Source: SB11 sp965249955
Lineage (GTDB): Bacteria > Bacteroidota > Bacteroidia > UBA8524
DNA: 64,000 nucleotides
Reading direction: 5' to 3'
Assembly (NCBI GenBank): GCA_965249955.1
Contig: OZ252261.1
Location: 1,736,001 to 1,800,000, forward strand
Position numbers and translations under genes: made by a program. Numbering within the stretch: the first letter of the stretch is position 1; every line of letters begins with the position of its first letter. Below the pieces are notes generated by a model that saw only the letters and a program-made list of their open reading frames with translations, had not been told where the DNA came from and searched no databases. Of this stretch, positions 18,108-24,563 are shown one piece after another.

Positions 18108-19097
18108 ATGAAAACAAAAGTATTTTATCTTGCCTCAGCTCTTTTTGTACTCCTATTTATAGGGTGCAAAGAAGACAGGTTTATTAATGAACCGGGCAAC
18201 TTGGTGCCAAAAACGGTTGATTTAGACCCTTCTTTACCTTCTATTAATGTTAATGGGACACAACTACACGCCGAAACCTTTGGCAATCCTGATAATGCAA
18301 TGGTTTTGCTTTTACACGGTGGCCCCGGGGGCGATTATAGAAGTTTACTAAGCGCAAAGCAGTTGGCTAATGATGGGTATTATGTCGTTTTTTATGACCA
18401 AAGAGGCTCGGGCTTATCAAAAAGACACCCCAAAAACAGCTATACAATACAACTAATGATTAACGATGTAAGCGCGGTTATAGCACATTACCGCACTTCG
18501 CCTACCCAAAAGGTTTTCCTTTTTGGGCATTCGTGGGGGGCAATATTAGCCGCTGCCTATATTAACGCTTACCCTAATAGTATAAATGGGGCTGTGTTTG
18601 CTGAACCGGGAGGTTTTACTTGGGATAATTTGAAAGAATATGGTGAAAAATCGAGAAAACTTGATCTGTTTGCTGAGAACACTAATAATGTATTGTATAT
18701 GGATCAGTTTTTAACAGGAAAGGAAAACGACCACGCTATACTTGATTATAAGCTAAGCATATCATCGTCGTTTCTTTTAGAAAAAGACAATGTAGAGGGT
18801 ATTAACGGGCTAACTCCATTTTGGAGAAACGGCGCGGTGGTGCTGAACAGTCTTGCTGCTATTGCCGAAAAAGACGGGTATGATTTTACCCCAAACCTAC
18901 ACAAATACAACACTAAAACTCTTTTTATATACGGCAGTAAAAACAGGGCATACGGGTATGATTTTGCCAAGAAAGAAGCACAAAACTTTCCGAATTACGA
19001 GATTGTAAAAATTGAAAATACAGGACATGAAATGGTTTATTTTGAGTGGAACCAAGTTTATGCGGCTACACTATCTTACCTAAATGCTTTAAAATAA
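18108..19097 (+). CDS. Alpha/beta-hydrolase lipoprotein, proline-iminopeptidase-like
   Basis: 329 residues from ATG at 18108. An in-frame upstream start at 18033 is rejected because it would bury the lipoprotein signal MKTKVFYLASALFVLLFIGC. The hydrolase has HGGPGGDYR (oxyanion loop), YDQRGSGLS, the nucleophile elbow GHSWGA, an acid in the FIYGSKNRAYG region and catalytic His in ENTGHEM. The HGGPGG and DQRGSG signature is that of the proline iminopeptidase/tricorn-F1-like group. Membrane anchoring suggests peptide or ester cleavage in the envelope. The next gene begins 6 bp downstream, so co-transcription is nearly certain. Confidence 0.9.
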   Translation: MKTKVFYLASALFVLLFIGCKEDRFINEPGNLVPKTVDLDPSLPSINVNGTQLHAETFGNPDNAMVLLLHGGPGGDYRSLLSAKQLANDGYYVVFYDQRGSGLSKRHPKNSYTIQLMINDVSAVIAHYRTSPTQKVFLFGHSWGAILAAAYINAYPNSINGAVFAEPGGFTWDNLKEYGEKSRKLDLFAENTNNVLYMDQFLTGKENDHAILDYKLSISSSFLLEKDNVEGINGLTPFWRNGAVVLNSLAAIAEKDGYDFTPNLHKYNTKTLFIYGSKNRAYGYDFAKKEAQNFPNYEIVKIENTGHEMVYFEWNQVYAATLSYLNALK

Positions 19098-19103
19098 TAA
19101 ACT

Positions 19104-19784
19104 ATGAAAACTATAAAAATAATAGCCGCAATTCTTTTTTTACTACACCTTTCATACAAAGCACATAGTCAAAATATAAATTGGCAAAATTTAGACAAAG
19201 ATCAAAAACACATTTTTAACCTAAACACAGGTTTTGAATATGGGATGATTTTTGGCGCAGCGTATAGCTATCAGCTAAAAACAAAACTGCCCGCGTTGCT
19301 TAGTATAGAGTACTCTTCTCCCGCAGGAAAGAAGGTTTTGGATGATTTTAAAACAAAAATTGGCGTTCAAGTTCGTGTCTTAAAAATTGACAACTTCTGT
19401 GTTAGCGCGAAAATAAATGGTGTATTTAGAAAACTTGACGACCCTTTGGTGAAAATAGTGAATTTTGGAAGTGAATTTTCTACCACAGTTGGGTATTATA
19501 AGCCTAGATGGTATGTGGCCGGAGAGGCTGGTTTTGACAAGGCAATAGCGACTCATTTTAAGCACTCCGACTTATTTAAAGAGTATTTTGCAGGTGTAAA
19601 AAACGGTTGGTATCAGCCTGCTACTGGTGGAAACTTCTATTTTGGGCTGCAAACAGGGGTTTCATTTAAAAATATAGATATAACAATAAAAGGAGGTAGA
19701 ATAATAACTCAAGATTTTAAAACAAAACCTTTAATTCCTTTTTATGCACAATTAGGGGTAAATATGCGATTAAGTAGTTTCTAA
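19104..19784 (+). CDS. Outer-membrane beta-barrel-type protein, unknown
   Basis: 226 residues with signal peptide (MKTIKIIAAILFLLHLSYKAHSQ). The mature chain has alternating hydrophobic strands and ends MRLSSF, with a terminal Phe suited to barrel insertion. I do not recognise the family. Translationally linked (6 bp gap) to the lipoprotein hydrolase, so the two probably work together in the envelope. Nothing in the sequence indicates a substrate. Confidence 0.75.
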   Translation: MKTIKIIAAILFLLHLSYKAHSQNINWQNLDKDQKHIFNLNTGFEYGMIFGAAYSYQLKTKLPALLSIEYSSPAGKKVLDDFKTKIGVQVRVLKIDNFCVSAKINGVFRKLDDPLVKIVNFGSEFSTTVGYYKPRWYVAGEAGFDKAIATHFKHSDLFKEYFAGVKNGWYQPATGGNFYFGLQTGVSFKNIDITIKGGRIITQDFKTKPLIPFYAQLGVNMRLSSF

Positions 19785-20309
19785 CCCGTTGTAAATTGAA
19801 TTTCTTAACCCTAACGCGAGTTAGTTAGCACTATAAGAAAGCACCATAAACGGAGCAGTGCCCAAAAGATTCACATTTGGTTTTACCCTGCTGTTATGGG
19901 TTCAATAAACATCTTTTTGAGACTGTTTAATTATTGTCTCTAGTGAATATATTCTTATTCTAAAAACTTGTTTGCTTTACCAAAGAAAGAAATAAACAAA
20001 AAACCCTGCTTAGTACTAAGCAGGGTTTTGACATTTCTGGTAGCCCGAACAAGCAGATTATCGAACCAGATGAAAATCTTGGCGGCTAAAATCAGTGAGT
20101 TGAATTTAAACTTCTTTAAAGGTTAACTGTTTCTGGCCTGGGTTGATATGCCTTTGAAATCGTAAACTGTAAGCAAGTTTCAACCTTTATAAATTAATCA
20201 AGTTCCCATTCGCACTTCCGCCTGCTATCGCAAATCCCTTGTTAGCGGCAAAGATTTTAGATTTCATGTCAATGAGTTTTAATATTAATAAATAATTTTG
20301 TCAGACATT
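19785..20309. other. Long intergenic region with terminator and possible tRNA remnant
   Basis: Spacer of 525 bp. It holds one strong palindromic terminator (20000-20029), followed by a short stretch (about 20040-20075) that reads on the minus strand like a decayed tRNA 3' end (GGTTCGAT then TTCGGGCTACCA) but cannot fold. No open frame with recognisable content is present. Confidence 0.5.
20000..20029. terminator. Bidirectional rho-independent terminator
   Basis: Perfect 14-bp arms (AAAACCCTGCTTAG and complement) around a TA centre, with A- and T-tracts at the ends. It lies 215 bp after the outer-membrane gene. Its placement next to a tRNA-like remnant copies the arrangement at the intact tRNA-Arg (22827-22934). 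Confidence 0.88.
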
Positions 20310-20894
20310 ATGCTCGATTCATTAATAACATATATAAATAGCACACTCACGACAAAATTATCAGAAGAGGACAGAAATTTGCTGGAAACTGTTTTCAAAC
20401 CAAAAAAACTCCGTAAGCACCAGTATTTGCTACAGGAAGGAGAGGTATGCAATCTTGCCGGATTTATTGTAAAGGGAGCGCTTAAACAATACATAGTTGA
20501 TAAAACAGGAAAAGAAAACATTCTCGGTTTGTATATCGAAAACTGGTGGGTTGGTGACCGCGAAAGTTTTATGGCTGGTACCCCATCACCTTATTTTATT
20601 GATGCCTTTGAAGATGTGGATATACTTTTGGTAAGCAGAGAAGACTTCATCAACAAACTTAGTCAGCAACCTTTCATCAACGAAATGATAAAAGTGCTTA
20701 CTGAAAAGCAATCTTTTAACCTGTTAAAAAGAGTGCAAGCAGCACAAATACTTTCAGCAGAAGAGCGGTATGAAGATTTTCAAAAGAGATTTCCCGAATT
20801 TATACAGCGGTTTCCTCAACATATCATCGCTTCCTACCTTGGAATGACCAAGGAAACACTCAGCCGCATCAGGGCTGGTTCAGGAAAAAAATAA
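20310..20894 (+). CDS. Crp/Fnr-family transcriptional regulator
   Basis: 194 residues from ATG at 20310; the TTG four codons upstream is less likely. The cNMP-binding-like barrel (~20-115) includes LRKHQYLLQEGEVCNLAGFI and GLYIENWWVGDRESFM. The C-terminal DNA-binding helix pair is PQHIIASYLGMTKETLSRIR. It is a paralogue of the regulator at 7218: the C-terminal halves align through EERY, FIQR, PQH and LSRIR. It heads a same-strand run of SnoaL-like, YceI-like and membrane genes, so it is likely their local regulator. A weak A+T-rich hairpin and T-run follow at ~20915-20940. Confidence 0.9.
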   Translation: MLDSLITYINSTLTTKLSEEDRNLLETVFKPKKLRKHQYLLQEGEVCNLAGFIVKGALKQYIVDKTGKENILGLYIENWWVGDRESFMAGTPSPYFIDAFEDVDILLVSREDFINKLSQQPFINEMIKVLTEKQSFNLLKRVQAAQILSAEERYEDFQKRFPEFIQRFPQHIIASYLGMTKETLSRIRAGSGKK

Positions 20895-21012
20895 CTACCA
20901 TTTTTTTGAAAAGCGTTGATATACATCAACGTTTTTTTTTGCCTTACCTCATCGTTCAGGAGGAGTTTGTCATTGCACCTTTGTATCATAAATTTTAACA
21001 CAAAAAAGCAAA

Positions 21013-21369
21013 ATGTCAAACTTACAAAATGTAAAAGACCTGCATCAAAACTATGTAAATGCAGGCAAGCTGTTAGACGGCTTTGAAAAGTATTACGCAG
21101 AAAATGTAGTAATGCAGGAATTGGGTGAAGAACCGAGAGTTGGTAAAGAGGCCAATCGTACTTACGAAATCAACTTTATCCAAAGCATAAAAGAAGTACA
21201 TGGCGCAGGTATATTAAGTTTTGCAGAAGATACAGAAAACAACAAAACAATGGTTGAAAGTTGGATGGATTTAACTTTTGCCAATGGTTTCAGAGTTAAA
21301 ATGCAACAAGCAGCCGCACAAACATGGGAAAATGGCTTAATCGTAAATGAAATTTTCTATCATAAATAA
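21013..21369 (+). CDS. SnoaL/NTF2-like fold protein
   Basis: A 118-residue single-domain protein matching the SnoaL/NTF2-like cone fold. Evidence is the order of an N-terminal helix pair (VKDLHQNYVNAGKLLDGFEKYY), the strand ENVVMQEL and terminal strands (VESWMDLTFANG, QAAAQTWENGLIVNEIFYH). No signal peptide. Such proteins may be small isomerases/hydrolases or binding proteins, and no active-site residue is diagnostic here. It sits 118 bp after the Crp gene and 47 bp before the YceI gene. Confidence 0.82.
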   Translation: MSNLQNVKDLHQNYVNAGKLLDGFEKYYAENVVMQELGEEPRVGKEANRTYEINFIQSIKEVHGAGILSFAEDTENNKTMVESWMDLTFANGFRVKMQQAAAQTWENGLIVNEIFYHK

Positions 21370-21416
21370 CAATAGCAAAAAACTCTTAATTAATTAAACA
21401 TTCAAATAAAGAAAAG

Positions 21417-21944
21417 ATGAAAAACATAATCTACCTAGTAATGATCGCCTTAGTGATTGGCACATCGGCTTTTAAAGTAGTTAGCAATGCAACTCTTTGG
21501 AATGTAAAAGAAGATGCCTATTCGGTAAAGTTTACCAGCAAAAAATTTGATGGTGCATTTAAGGGGCTAAAAAGCGAATTGTTTTTTGATGAAAACAATC
21601 TTTCAGCTTCTAAGTTAACAGCAACTATTGATGCCAATACCATTAATACTGGAAATGGTATGCGAAATGGACATGCCAAAAAAGGATTGGACGCCAAAAC
21701 TTTTCCAACAGTAAAGTTTGAGTCCACTTCCATTACTAAGACAGCAAGCGGTTATGAGGCAAATGGTAACCTAACGATTAAAGATGTAACCAAGCAAATC
21801 AAAATCCCTTTCACATTTACCAAAAATTCAGAAGATGGCGTTTTTACCGGCACATTCTCTATAAAGCCCTCAGAATACAACGTAACAAGAAGTGGCACAC
21901 CTAAAGTTTTAGATTTTCAGCTTAATGTACCTGTAACAAAATGA
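21417..21944 (+). CDS. YceI-family lipocalin-like protein
   Basis: 175 residues with a signal peptide (~1-20, MKNIIYLVMIALVIGTSAF). The YceI fold is seen in VKFTSKKFDGAFKGLKSEL, NTGNGMRNGHAKKGLDAK, FPTVKFESTSI, GNLTIKDVTKQIKIPF and the C-terminal strand VLDFQLNVPVTK. YceI proteins are periplasmic beta-barrels that bind long isoprenoid or other lipophilic molecules and are often stress-induced. The 3' end overlaps the next start by 4 bp (ATGA), so the two are translationally coupled. Confidence 0.93.
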   Translation: MKNIIYLVMIALVIGTSAFKVVSNATLWNVKEDAYSVKFTSKKFDGAFKGLKSELFFDENNLSASKLTATIDANTINTGNGMRNGHAKKGLDAKTFPTVKFESTSITKTASGYEANGNLTIKDVTKQIKIPFTFTKNSEDGVFTGTFSIKPSEYNVTRSGTPKVLDFQLNVPVTK

Positions 21945-22351
21945 ACTGGAAACAAACTTTTTTAATGGGGATAGCAGGCAGCCTGCTATCTTCATTAGCA
22001 AGCATCATCTATTTGAATATCTATAAAGAAGCTTTAGTTGTAGATTTTAGTAAGATAGCGGGGATTTCAAATATTATTGCCGCCTGCTCTATTGGTTGCC
22101 TTCTTATGGCTGTTGGCTATAAGTTAGCCATACAGTGGAAAGGTTCAAAAACAATTGGTTGGTTGAATATTGCTTTTAGCGTTATCAGCTTCGCCACTAT
22201 TGCTGGAGTTTTAGGTTTCAATTTACCTTTAGATACTGAATCTCCAGAGTTATTCCCCGGTATGGTTATCCCTATGCACTTCTTTCCGATATTATCAGTA
22301 TTAACAGTTTTTCCATTTTTTAAATTAAATAATCATGACAACAATAAATAA
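21941..22351 (+). CDS. Small four-helix membrane protein (DUF6069-like)
   Basis: 136 residues with four hydrophobic helices (~5-25, 42-62, 72-93, 110-130). Short loops and an acidic segment LDTESPELFPG precede the last helix. It resembles the DUF6069 family by size and topology; this is from memory and unverified. It overlaps the YceI gene by 4 bp and the DoxX-like gene by 17 bp, marking it as part of a tight operon. Function unknown. Confidence 0.75.
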   Translation: MNWKQTFLMGIAGSLLSSLASIIYLNIYKEALVVDFSKIAGISNIIAACSIGCLLMAVGYKLAIQWKGSKTIGWLNIAFSVISFATIAGVLGFNLPLDTESPELFPGMVIPMHFFPILSVLTVFPFFKLNNHDNNK

Positions 22352-22742
22352 TTCCTCAAAAGCAATGCATATATCATTGTGGGTAGCGCAAGTTCTTCTT
22401 GCATTAACATTTATTTGGGCAGCTTATGTAAAATTGCTTCAGCCGATAGAAGAAACGACAAAAATGCTACCTTGGGCAAAGGACAACCTGATGCTGTTAA
22501 AATTCACAGGCATTGTTGAGATATTAGGGGCATTAGGCATTATTTTACCAGCAACATTGAGAATACAACCCAAGCTTACAATCTTTGCTGCTTATGGCAT
22601 TATTGCGCTAATGATTTCAGCCTCCATATTTCATATTTCAAGGGGTGAAGCATCACTTATTGGCATGAACATTTTCTTACTATTACTGGCTGTGTTTGTT
22701 GCATGGGGCAGATGGAAGAAAGCTCCAATTCAGGCAAAATAA
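22335..22742 (+). CDS. DoxX-like membrane protein
   Basis: 135 residues with four transmembrane helices. The DoxX-type pattern is visible in LLALTFIWAAYVKLLQPIEE, the second-helix run FTGIVEILGALGIILPA, and ALMISASIFHISRGE. DoxX-like proteins are membrane subunits associated with redox or stress functions; the exact activity is unsettled. It is the last gene of the Crp-SnoaL-YceI-membrane operon, overlapping its upstream neighbour by 17 bp. Confidence 0.87.
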   Translation: MTTINNSSKAMHISLWVAQVLLALTFIWAAYVKLLQPIEETTKMLPWAKDNLMLLKFTGIVEILGALGIILPATLRIQPKLTIFAAYGIIALMISASIFHISRGEASLIGMNIFLLLLAVFVAWGRWKKAPIQAK

Positions 22743-22826
22743 ACACTGCCTGAAATCGAGACAAAGAAAATGGAAATCAATGCCTTACAGAAAATTCCCT
22801 CATGGCTTCAACTCCTCTAAAACAAC

Positions 22827-22852
22827 AAAACCCATGCGTATGCAAGGGTTTT
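22827..22852 (-). terminator. Terminator of the tRNA-Arg gene
   Basis: AAAACCC (22827-22833) pairs with GGGTTTT (22846-22852); an inner TGC/GCA pair follows after one mismatch. It lies 11 bp past the tRNA 3' end on the minus strand and could also stop the DoxX operon from the other side. Confidence 0.75.
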
Positions 22853-22862
22853 GAAGATTTCG

Positions 22863-22934
22863 TAGCCTCGACAGGAATCGAACCTGTATCAAATGTTTAG
22901 GAAACATCTATTCTATCCATTGAACTACGAGGCC
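22863..22934 (-). tRNA. tRNA-Arg (anticodon CCT)
   Basis: A complete cloverleaf folds by eye on the minus strand, 72 nt without encoded CCA. The acceptor is GGCCTCG/CGAGGCT (a G-U pair at 1-72) with discriminator A. The D arm is GTTC/GAAT. The anticodon arm is GATGT/ACATT with loop TTCCTAA, giving anticodon CCT (22901-22899), which reads AGG. The T arm is ACAGG/CCTGT with loop TTCGATT. Confidence 0.95.
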
Positions 22935-22943
22935 AAAGGGGTG

Positions 22944-22974
22944 CAAAGGTAATTGCTGACAATGGAATTATCAA
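22944..22974 (-). promoter_or_regulatory. Promoter of tRNA-Arg
   Basis: The -7 box TACCTTTG (22951 to 22944) fits the Bacteroidota TAnnTTTG consensus. A TTG -33 core lies at 22974-22972, leaving a 20-nt spacer. The box ends 9 bp before the mature tRNA 5' end. Confidence 0.7.
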
Positions 22975-23011
22975 CCATTTATTGATGCAGAACGCTAGAG
23001 CAGATACTTGG

Positions 23012-23072
23012 GTTATTTCCTCCCTCCTGTATCCTCCTCTTAGAGGAGGACATTGGGGTGTTGGCAAATAAC
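23012..23072. repeat. Nested palindromic intergenic repeat
   Basis: The inner hairpin TCCTCCTC/GAGGAGGA (23032-23050, loop TTA) sits inside a weaker outer pair GTTATTT/AAATAAC (23012-23018 and 23066-23072). It has the look of a REP-type dispersed element. It lies between the tRNA promoter and the next gene. Confidence 0.5.
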
Positions 23073-23118
23073 ATAATAGTTAACTTACTATATTTGTTAT
23101 GTATAATGAAAAGAAGAG

Positions 23119-23661
23119 ATGAAAATTGGCAGGCGGTTTAACGAATTAACAAAAGGTGAATACTTGCACTGTATTGAAAACTATAAAAAGTATACCGACT
23201 TTAATACATTGGGGCTGTACCGCTCGATTATTGAAAACGAAAAGCTAACGATAGAGGATAAGATTTTTATCAGAGATTTTGCAAACAATACGTTTGATAA
23301 AACCTTTAATTTTTTGCAATTAAAAGACCCCAAAACATATTTTGATTTAATTACTCTTGGGAAAGAACTTACCAAAGCCGATGAAAACCGTATATGGGAT
23401 GATATAAGAGCAAATCAGCAAAAAATATTATCTGATAAAAGAATAAAACATAGAAACTTTGGGGTGCATTCAAAACATAATTGCGGATTTGATAACTGCC
23501 CATTTCCTAATCTAATGATTAAGAAAGGCTCTTTGTTTGCCGAAGACCATATTTGGTTTGAGGGAGATAAGAATAAATATAGCAGAAAAGTGAAATCTCA
23601 CCAGATTAAAAAGAATAGAAAAAAAGAGGGATTGATAATACAAGGTGAATTAGGAAATTAA
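23119..23661 (+). CDS. Conserved-looking hypothetical protein with CGFDNC motif
   Basis: A 180-residue soluble, lysine-rich protein. The N-terminal ~90 residues look helical. The C-terminal part contains HSKHNCGFDNCPFPNLMIKK, where two Cys and nearby His residues could bind a metal. It ends in a very basic tail (SRKVKSHQIKKNRKKEG), suggesting nucleic-acid contact. I recall similar NCGYxxCP-type C-termini in unnamed Bacteroidota proteins but cannot verify it or give a function. It stands alone, downstream of the tRNA-Arg spacer repeat and upstream of an orphan nucleotidyltransferase. Confidence 0.7.
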   Translation: MKIGRRFNELTKGEYLHCIENYKKYTDFNTLGLYRSIIENEKLTIEDKIFIRDFANNTFDKTFNFLQLKDPKTYFDLITLGKELTKADENRIWDDIRANQQKILSDKRIKHRNFGVHSKHNCGFDNCPFPNLMIKKGSLFAEDHIWFEGDKNKYSRKVKSHQIKKNRKKEGLIIQGELGN

Positions 23662-23823
23662 ACTATAGTTAATTTTTAAAACTGGACGTTTAATAAAATA
23701 GGTTACAAGTGGAGTGCTTGCGCCAGCGGGTGAGGTAATATTTGGTCAAGCACTAGTATGTAATTTTTAACTGCCTTCGCTGTTTTAAAAAATTATTATA
23801 CTTTTGATATAAAACATTTTATA

Positions 23824-24528
23824 ATGAATAATAAATCTCTTCTATCAAAAGATTATCCCGACAGCAGTGAATGGAAAAAACTGGTAAAGCAATTTACTCC
23901 TGATGCAATTGCACATAAACTATTATTATCAAGTGTGCCATATGTATTTCGCGAAGAACCTTTAAAATTTGCATTATTTAAGCGAACAATTGCAGATGCC
24001 TTTGGCGTAACTCCTACTGATGTTTTTATTGTTGGTAGTGCTTTAGCTGGAAGAAGTCTTAAAGGACAAGATATTGACAAATTATATTCTACTGAAAGTG
24101 ATATTGATACTTTAATTATTTCCGAGCATCTTTTTGCAAAGTATGTTATGAAATCCTTTGAGTGGGTAAAAGAAGTTACCTCTCCAGACCAAGATGAAAA
24201 TGAAAAATATCAAGCGCCACAACTAACTAGTGAACAGACCACTCAAATTGGACGTTTATCATTAAATGCCTGCAAAGGAATTTGGAGACCCGATAGTCTT
24301 CCCCAAGAGGCGCATGCCCGAGAAGAATTCTTTACAAAGTTTAACGACGTATCGTTGAAAATTCTTGGACTTCAACTATCTGAAGATACAGTATCAAAAG
24401 TAAATGGCAGAATAGCCCGCTCATTTGATGATGCAGTAAAAGACTTGTCAGCAAGTCTCTGGAGATTAAAAAAAGAACTTGAAGATATTGAAAGAAAAAA
24501 ATCAACATTCGTCACCAAAAAAGGATGA
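23824..24528 (+). CDS. Nucleotidyltransferase-fold protein
   Basis: A 234-residue soluble protein with a Pol-beta-type nucleotidyltransferase core. The helix-turn FIVGSALAGRSLKG supplies the GS motif and STESDIDTLII the DxD metal-binding pair. The 24-residue spacing between them resembles the VGSAxxGxSL...SDIDxxI group rather than MNT antitoxins. A C-terminal helical segment (~170-230, RIARSFDDAVKDLSASLWRL...) looks coiled-coil. The substrate is unknown; nucleotidyl transfer to protein, RNA or a small molecule is possible. There is no partner in the same transcript: the upstream gene is 162 bp away and metG is convergent. Confidence 0.8.
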   Translation: MNNKSLLSKDYPDSSEWKKLVKQFTPDAIAHKLLLSSVPYVFREEPLKFALFKRTIADAFGVTPTDVFIVGSALAGRSLKGQDIDKLYSTESDIDTLIISEHLFAKYVMKSFEWVKEVTSPDQDENEKYQAPQLTSEQTTQIGRLSLNACKGIWRPDSLPQEAHAREEFFTKFNDVSLKILGLQLSEDTVSKVNGRIARSFDDAVKDLSASLWRLKKELEDIERKKSTFVTKKG

Positions 24529-24563
24529 GCCAAAGTAAACACTACTTTAATTTTGATATTTCC

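Noticed and set aside
20040..20110. tRNA-like text on the minus strand
   Set aside because: No complete cloverleaf can be folded; the T arm lies too far from the acceptor-like end. It is treated only as a possible remnant.
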